From Incurvaria masculella (lineage: Eukaryota; Arthropoda; Insecta; Lepidoptera; Incurvariidae), in contig OX335665.1 of NCBI GenBank assembly GCA_946894095.1, forward strand, positions 9,620,001 to 9,684,000: a DNA stretch of 64,000 bases. Reading direction: 5' to 3'. The translations under genes and the position numbers were made by a program. The notes beneath the pieces are model-generated. The model was not told where the DNA came from, made no database searches, and saw only the letters and a list, made by a program, of their open reading frames with translations. Each line of letters starts with the position of its first letter. Position 1 is the stretch's first letter. Shown in pieces: positions 49,610-57,400 of this stretch.

Positions 49610-51436
49610 TTAGTCCTCGAAGAACATGAAGTCGATGAGGAAGCACGCTCCCAGCAGCACAGCCTTGATTCTCACGTCCAGCGCCGGGGGGAAGCTGATG
49701 CCGAAGTGGGCGGCGTCGGTGAACACCTCCCGCGCCAGCCCCGACCAGTGGCGCGTGATCTTGCCCACCTCCGCGTCGCCCTCCACCGAGCGCACCGAGA
49801 ACTCCACCGCGAACGTGAACCTGCACAGTTAGCGTCGGTCGAAGCTGACGCCGAAGTGGTCCACATCGGTGAGCACCTCGCGCGCCAGCACCGGACCAAG
49901 GGGCTGCGGAGTTGAGCACAAAGTACTGCGACCAAGGCATGGTTCACTCCTTCTGCACGCTACCGACCCCGCTACCCGACAAGGAGGATACGGCAAGGCG
50001 CCGTAGCTAGGGGAGGTACACTCTAGCGCCCTTTAGAGACAGTTGGCTTGCTACCTGCAGACTGGCCCCTTGATCCGCAGCACGGTCTCGCCGGCGGAGT
50101 TGAGCACAGAGTACTGCGGCCGCAGCATGGTCAACTCCTGCTGCACGCTGCCGACCCCCCTGCCTGACAAGGAGAACACAGCAAGGCGACGTAGCTATTT
50201 ATGGAAGATACGCTCTAGCACCCTTTAGAGACAACTGGCTCGCTACCTGCACGCGGGCCCCTTGATCCGCAGCACGATCTCGCCCACAGAAATCGGAATT
50301 ATTAACTAGAACGGTCAAGAAGTTAGCTTAGTATGGAAACCGAGCGTGTCAAGCTTGGCACCCACACAACCACATAAAATACACAGATGTCTCCCGACGC
50401 GCGGCGCAACCATTCGTGTGGGGCGCATTCACCTGCGTCAAACACATACATCGCAGTGTCGGTGCGCGGGTAGCGCACTACCACCTTCTCAGGTCACCCG
50501 TCGGCGAACGCGTCGAGCTGGCGATTGACGAGTATCGATAATTGTTATTTTGACTATCGATACAATTAATTTCTCATAGAAATAGATAGGTACTTCTTTT
50601 ATTTCGTTTTCTGCGTTGTTAGGATGTAACATTACCAGTGCAATATTTTAATTATGTCACAGTGCAATGAACTGTTTTAATTCATACCATATGGTAGGGA
50701 AATTAACGGAAAGAACGTTTTTATCCCGATTCTAACTAAAAGTAAAATTTAATTGTATTAACTTGCCATATAGCTGTATTAAATTAGCATTAAGAATCTC
50801 AATCACTGGGCTTTTCTACAACTAAAGTACTAAATATACTAACAGGATGTTAACGGAGTTATGGCACAAACGTTAACCAGGTTTCCCTAGGCATATTTAA
50901 AGCAAAAAACCGGCCAAGTGCGCGTCGGACTTGCACACGAGAGGGTTCCGTACCGTCGTAAAAGATTTAATACAAAAGAAACAACTTTTTTGTAATATGT
51001 GTAATATTGAAATTTTACCTTTGTTCTTATAGCGGCAAAATAAATACACACTCCGATCGATATTATGAATTTCGTTATCAATATGTACTCTGTAGCCTAG
51101 CGATAAAAGCGACCGCCTCTTTTTACTGGACAATATGCAACTTTTTTTAACTAAAACATAACTGTAATAATAGAAACATCGATAACGCTAATTCTTGGTG
51201 CCATCACTACCTACTACCCAAATAAGCAAAATAAACGTTCAAACGCACTCAAATTTCATATCGAAATAACCATAACACTAAGAAATAAAATCGATAGCAC
51301 TCATTATTTGTCACATCACTACCCAACGCGACTGCGTTAGCGGAGAAATTATTTTGAAAAATGATTTAAATATACAAATAACTGTTTTAGAATTGGCTTA
51401 CCCATGAAATGTGATGCCTGTACTTGCTTCGGCAGT

Positions 51437-51476
<40 letters not shown>

Positions 51477-54400
51477 GGCCCCTGCGCAAGGATGACACGC
51501 AAAATCGTGAAGCGTTCCACATTTTTAGACCTATCCAAACAAGACCTATCCCAACAAGATCTATCCCAACAAGGCCCATCCCGGATTTCCACGAATGATA
51601 TCTCAACTCCAAATCATACCGAACTTTACCGGGACTTTGACAAAGCTCCTTTCTTAGTCCACGTCCAGAGGGTGGAATCAAATCCATCGGCTGGAGTTGT
51701 TCTGCATCCAGTTCATTTTGGTCAATTTTTAAAACGGAACTCATTCCAAGGTATCATAGACGGTGGGGTAAAGAGTGTGGGACGAAATAGAGTAACCGTC
51801 ACCTTCAAATCCGCCCAATATGCCAATCTATTCATACAAAATCATTATTTATCCGAAGCCAAATATAAGGCTTTTATTCCGTCATTTAATGTCACAAGAA
51901 TTGGATTGGTGAAAGGAATTCCAATTGAATGGTCCGAAGAGGATCTTTTGAAAGACATTGAAATTCCTGGCGGAGGAAGAGTCCTCAAAGTCAGACGCTT
52001 AAATTTCAAAAAAATGGTCGATGGTTCCCCTATGTGGAAACCATCCCAAAGTGTGGTTGTAACTTTTGATGGTCAGAGTCTTCCTGATAAGATCCTATTA
52101 ATGTATAATTCTATTCAGGTAGAACTTTACAAATATCCGACCATCCAATGCTTCAATTGCTCAAGATATGGACATACCAAGACAATATGCCGTTCGCAGC
52201 CACGTTGTTATAAATGCGGAGAATTCCATTCAGCCAATGACTGCAACATCACAGAAGAAAATGCAAGCTGCCTTTACTGTGAAGGCAGACACTATGCAAC
52301 AAGTAAAATTTGTCCGGAACAAAATAGACAAAAAAATATTAAACATAAAATGGCAGAAGAAGCTATTTCATATACGGAGGCTGCCAGTCAATTTAGGCCC
52401 TCTAAGCGTTCCTTTGCAGAGGTCACCTCCAGCGCTCCAGTCAATAAACCATCCATTCCTACATACTCATACAAAAAAACATTCTTTTCGCAACCTCGAG
52501 CTCGCGCCCCTCTTCCTCAGGGGTACGATCGCAAAGCTCATCAAGCCCTTCTTAATGATTTCACTCCTCCAACATCTCATAATGGTTCGGTTTTTCGAAC
52601 TCCTTTGTTGACACCCTCTTCTCCAATTATTTCAATGGACCTTAGTAACCCTGAAAATGTTGACAAATTATTTTCTGCTTTTCTAAGTTTTATATATTCC
52701 AATACTTTACCGTCCAACGCTGCTATTAATCATTCTCCAGACGCTTATAATGGGTTCAAACACTCCAGAATCCGCTCACCAGTGGGCTTACCTGACAAAA
52801 TTAAAAAATAACTTCTTATCCAATATGAACTTTGCAATTTACACTTTAAATTTTAATTTCTTCAACAATATTATTTTACTTATCAAAAAGACAATATATA
52901 AAAAATATTTCGGCATCCAAATTTATTACCTGCGTTGTAGCAGAATATTTGGCTCCAAAAAAATATATCTGCGAGCAGATTTTTGTACCAATGTTTGGAT
53001 TGTTTTAATAAAAAATCCTCTTTATGTCATTAAAAAAAGCTCTAGCAGATTTTTCGACCACAAAATTTATTACTGCATGGTAGCAGAACATTTGGCAAAT
53101 TTTTTTTTTATCTGCAACTTAGCTTTCTTTCATTTTTATAGGGTCAAGTTTGAATGCATTCATCTCGCTTCATTTCATCAGAATGTCTTCTACAATAATT
53201 CAGTGGAATTGTCGTAGCTTAATCAAAAATAAATCTGATTTACTCCACCTTATCAATAAACATCACCCTATCGTTATAGCAATTTCTGAAACCTGGTTAA
53301 AGCCATCAACCCACTTTAAGATTTCAGGATATGTTAGCTTCAGAGATGACCGAGCTGATGGATATGGGGGTTGCGCCCTGTTCATCAACAAAAAAATTCC
53401 ATTTTCTTCCCTCACTCTTCCTGCCCGAGTTGATGGTATAAATGTTGTTGCCGTTATGGCAGACAATATAACCTTTGTTTCGGTATATGTATCGTCTCCT
53501 ACGCTCTCAACCACTCGATTTATTAAATCTATTTTTCAATCCATCCGCAAGCCTTATGTGGTTTTAGGCGATTTTAATTCTCATCACTCCGTGTGGGGGT
53601 CTGCAAATTGTGACCACCACGGCAATAAATTGATTGAACTACTAGATGAATACAACATATGCCTTCTGAATGATGGTTCACCCACAAGACGGACTCCCCC
53701 GAATCAGAATCCGAGTGCAGTGGATCTGACTCTTTGCACTCCAGATCTGGCTGCCCGTCTTTCATGGAAAATATCCAAATTTTCTCACGGCAGCGATCAT
53801 TTTCCCATTATTATAAATATTCCTTGTCAGGCCCCTCCTTCCATAAATAAATCCCCTCTTCTTAAATATCGCTTGAATGAAGCTGATTGGGTGACGTTCA
53901 GTCTGAAAGTAGAAGAGGAGATGTCTAGTCTGCCGATCGTTACCCTAGACAATGTTTTACATTTTACTCCAAATTTACATCATTATTGATAAACACAGCA
54001 GATCAAATTATTCCGCTCAAAAATACATCAAAAAATCAACGCCTTTCTCCTCCATGGTGGGATTCCGAATGTACCAAATCTGTTCGTGATCGTTCCTATG
54101 CCGAAACTTTATATGAAGAGTTTATGACTGATGAAAACTTTTTAAATTTACGCAAAATTCAAGCAGTTACTAAATGTACTCTTAAAAATAAAAAACGTAA
54201 TGGATGGCAAAATTTTTGCCTTTCTCTCTCACCTAACACTTCATCTTCATTAGTTTGGCGCAATATTAAAAGGTACCGTTCCGTTTTCACGGAAGACAGT
54301 GCTTCAATACCTTCATCGGCTTCATGGAAAGACTCATTCCTAAATAAGCTAGCCCCCCCATCCGCCCCTACAGAAGATGAACTCCCGTCCCTTTATTCAT

Positions 54401-57400
54401 TTTTTGGAGGCTGTACTCCCATGGAGGTTCCATTTTCATTAAAAGAACTCAAAATTGTTTTGAATCATGTTAAGGATTCTTCCCCAGGGCTGGATGGGAT
54501 TCCTTATTCTTTTCTGGTTAAATCGAGAGATACAACCCTTGAATACTTTTTACAAATCATTAATTTCTTCTTTGACTATGGGGTAATTCCTGACTCTTGG
54601 AAAACTCAAATAATCATTCCAATCCTGAAATCTGGTAAAGACCCCAATGATGGTTCCTCTTACCGTCCGATTGCTCTGTCTTCTACCTTATGCAAAATTA
54701 CATAACATTTAATCAAAAACCGTTTAGAATGGTTCGTGGAACACAGAGAACTTCTTGCTAAAACAAAATATGGATTTAGGAAAAGCAGAAGTACAATGGA
54801 TAGTTTGGGGATTTTCACTACCGATATTCGACTTTCTTTTTCTCGGGACGAGTCTGTTGTGGCTGCATTCCTAGACATATCTGCAGCTTACGATAATGTC
54901 CTCCTACCAAAGCTCAAACAAAAAATGCTAAATCTACATATACCAGAAAAAATTGTTGCATATATTTTTAATATATTATCTCAAAGAACAATAATGTTGA
55001 GAGTAGAGGAACAAACAAACGACTCTAGAATAATCTGGAAAGGTTTACCACAAGGCTCTGTTCTCAGTCCTTTACTTTATAATATTTACACCCATGATCT
55101 TGACAGATCAATAAACTCCTTTTCACGTGTCCTGCAATATGCAGATGATTTACTAATATACTCACCCCATAAATCTATTCTTAAAGGAGCTGAACAAATT
55201 GAATACTCGCTAAGATCTTTGAACACATGGTTAACTGAACATGGGTTGGAACTGTCAGCCCAAAAGAGCTCTATAGTAGTATTCAGTAGAAAAAGAATTG
55301 TACCCCCTATCACTATCACATACAATAATACAATTATTCCATTACATATTCAAACTAAATTCCTTGGCATAATCCTCGATTCAAAAATGACAGGTGTCTC
55401 TCATCTAAATTATGTAATAAAAAAATGTGAAAAAAATATTAACATTATACGCACTCTAGCTGGGGTTTGGTGGGGAGCTCATCCATACTACCTCAAGTTA
55501 TTGTACAATGCAATAATACGAAGTCATTTGGATTACGGTTCCTATATTTTAGAACCCTGCAATAGAACTGCTCCTAATAAGCTTAACATTATCCAAAACA
55601 AATGCCTGCGTATTATAACAGGTGCCATGAAATCAAGTCCTATAAATGCTCTGCAAGTAGAATGCGTTGAACCTCCTCTTTATTTTCGCCGTCAGTTCTT
55701 GGCTGATCGTTTCTTGTTCAGGGCAAGCTATTTCTTACATCATCCAATAATTCCGAAACTAAATTTACTATCCCGATTTTCTCATACTGCGAAATATTGG
55801 GAAAAAAAGGCTCCCACCAGACTTGTAAAAAGCTATCGTAAGTTCAATAATGTCAAGGCTCCAGTATTCCGTTCTAACTCCTTACCAATGTTTTCATACC
55901 CTTTTCAAGTAGTTACGAGCAATGCAGAAGTAATTCCTTTTTTTGGCATTGAAAAAGAGTCTCCAAATGCTAATGAAGTCTTTCATTCCATCCTATCTGA
56001 AAACTGGGAAGGGTGGGAGTATATTTTTTACTGATGCCTCCAAACTCACGGAGGAAGGCAGTGTTGGAGCTGCAGTATTTCATAAGAACAGCAACATCTA
56101 CCAACTAATTAAATGCCCTCCAGAGTCATCAGTTTTCACTGGTGAATCAACGGCATTACTGGAGGCAGTCAAGTTTTCATTATTATTAAAAAAATCTAAT
56201 AAATTTATAATATTTTCTGATTCCCGTAGTGCTCTTCAATCTCTCACTCAGAACCCCTTTCATTCAAACACACAAAATCCTATTCCTTTTTCCATTAAAG
56301 ACATTCTCTACAATAACCCGGACAAACAAATAGTCTTTGCATGGATTCCGTCTCACTCAGGCATCCTGCCCAATCACCGGGTAAATGATCTTGCTAAACA
56401 AGCTGTTCTGCGAGGGGATAAAATCCCATATAGAAACTACCCACATGATTTAATTGCTCTCCCAAAAAAATCTCTTACTGAAAATTGGACCAAATTGTGG
56501 GCTAACTCTATTAGATTTAAGGGTTCAAATTACGCCAAGATCCAGCCTAACATCCCTGCTAAGCCTTGGTTTCATCGTATCAAAATGAATAAATCTTCAA
56601 CTTCTATTATTTGCCGCCTTAGAATAGGCCACTGCTGTTCCCCTGTTCATTTGGCTAGACTTCATATTAAAGACTCATCAGTGTGCGAATGTGGCCTTGA
56701 TGAGGGGAATTTGGAACATATATTTTTCTGTTGTCCTCTTATTAATAAAACTGCTCCTTTATACGATTACCTTCCTCTACTCCAAATTCCTCTTCCTACC
56801 AATATTAATTGCTTGCTCTCTTCATCTAACTTTAAAATTCTAAAGTTACTAGCTTCATTTATCAGTGCAAATGATCTTAAATTATGATTTTCTTTTATGT
56901 TTCGTTGGCAACTAATTTCAGAACCTTTTACACTATTTGTATATAGCTATGAACTTTGACATTGGCGAAATGTGTTAGATGCACGAAAGCCATAAAAAGG
57001 GACCCAAAAAAATGTGATGCCATTGTTTTTGTAGGACACGTTCTCGTTTCGGTTTTTGCAGATCCGCACTGAACAATTAAGCATTTCGACAATATTCTGG
57101 ACAAACGCGCGCGCGCCGCGACCGGGTACGAACTGAGCGGCCGGCGTGACGTCACGTTTGCTTATAATGGGTATAAGGCAATTTTGGGTATAAGGCCGCC
57201 ACGGAAATCGCGCGCGTCGCCCGTTCTAGTTTAGTATATTCCGATTTCTGTGGTCTCGCCGGCGGAGTTGAGCACAGAGTACTGCGGCCGCAGCATGGTC
57301 AACTCCTGCTGCACGCTGCCGACCCCCCTGCCTGACAAGGAGAACACGGCAAGGCGACGTAGCTATTTAGGGAAGATACGCTCTAGCACCCTTTAGAGAC

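Larger units (their letters stand above)
51420..57009 (+). mobile_element. U6-LINE chimera: near full-length I-type LINE
   Basis: Order: complete U6 (51420-51526), four 15-nt repeats, ORF1 (to 52811), a spacer of about 370 bp, ORF2 with endonuclease, reverse transcriptase and RNase H (53183-56887), and a short 3' end finishing gggacccaaaaa. A 12 bp target duplication (51407-51418, 57010-57021) encloses everything, so U6 and LINE were inserted together in one target-primed event. A C-terminal RNase H and three-knuckle ORF1 point to the I group of non-LTR elements. Confidence 0.9.
50285..57252. mobile_element. DNA element with 8 bp target duplication, interrupted by a LINE
   Basis: Ends are inverted: CACAGAAATCGGAATTATTAACTAGAACGG at the left and the reverse complement of CACAGAAATCGGAATATACTAAACTAGAACGG at the right (small indels). 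Flanks are atctcgcc (50277-50284) and gtctcgcc (57253-57260), an 8 bp duplication of the exon repeat in which it landed. An 8 bp duplication fits hAT or P-type elements. Without the LINE it would be about 1.36 kb and has no transposase, so it is non-autonomous. Confidence 0.8.

Noticed and set aside
49672..49947. Arg/Ala-rich frames over the scramblase exon 5
   Set aside because: Out-of-frame translations of GC-rich exon and duplicate sequence.
51420..51526. U6 as a normal functional U6 gene
   Set aside because: No TATA box at about -30 and a retrotransposition target duplication touches its 5' end; a retrocopy is the better reading, although expression cannot be excluded.
51349..51744. A 131-codon - strand frame opposite U6 and ORF1
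   Set aside because: It is the antisense shadow of the U6-LINE start; no domain and no independent support.
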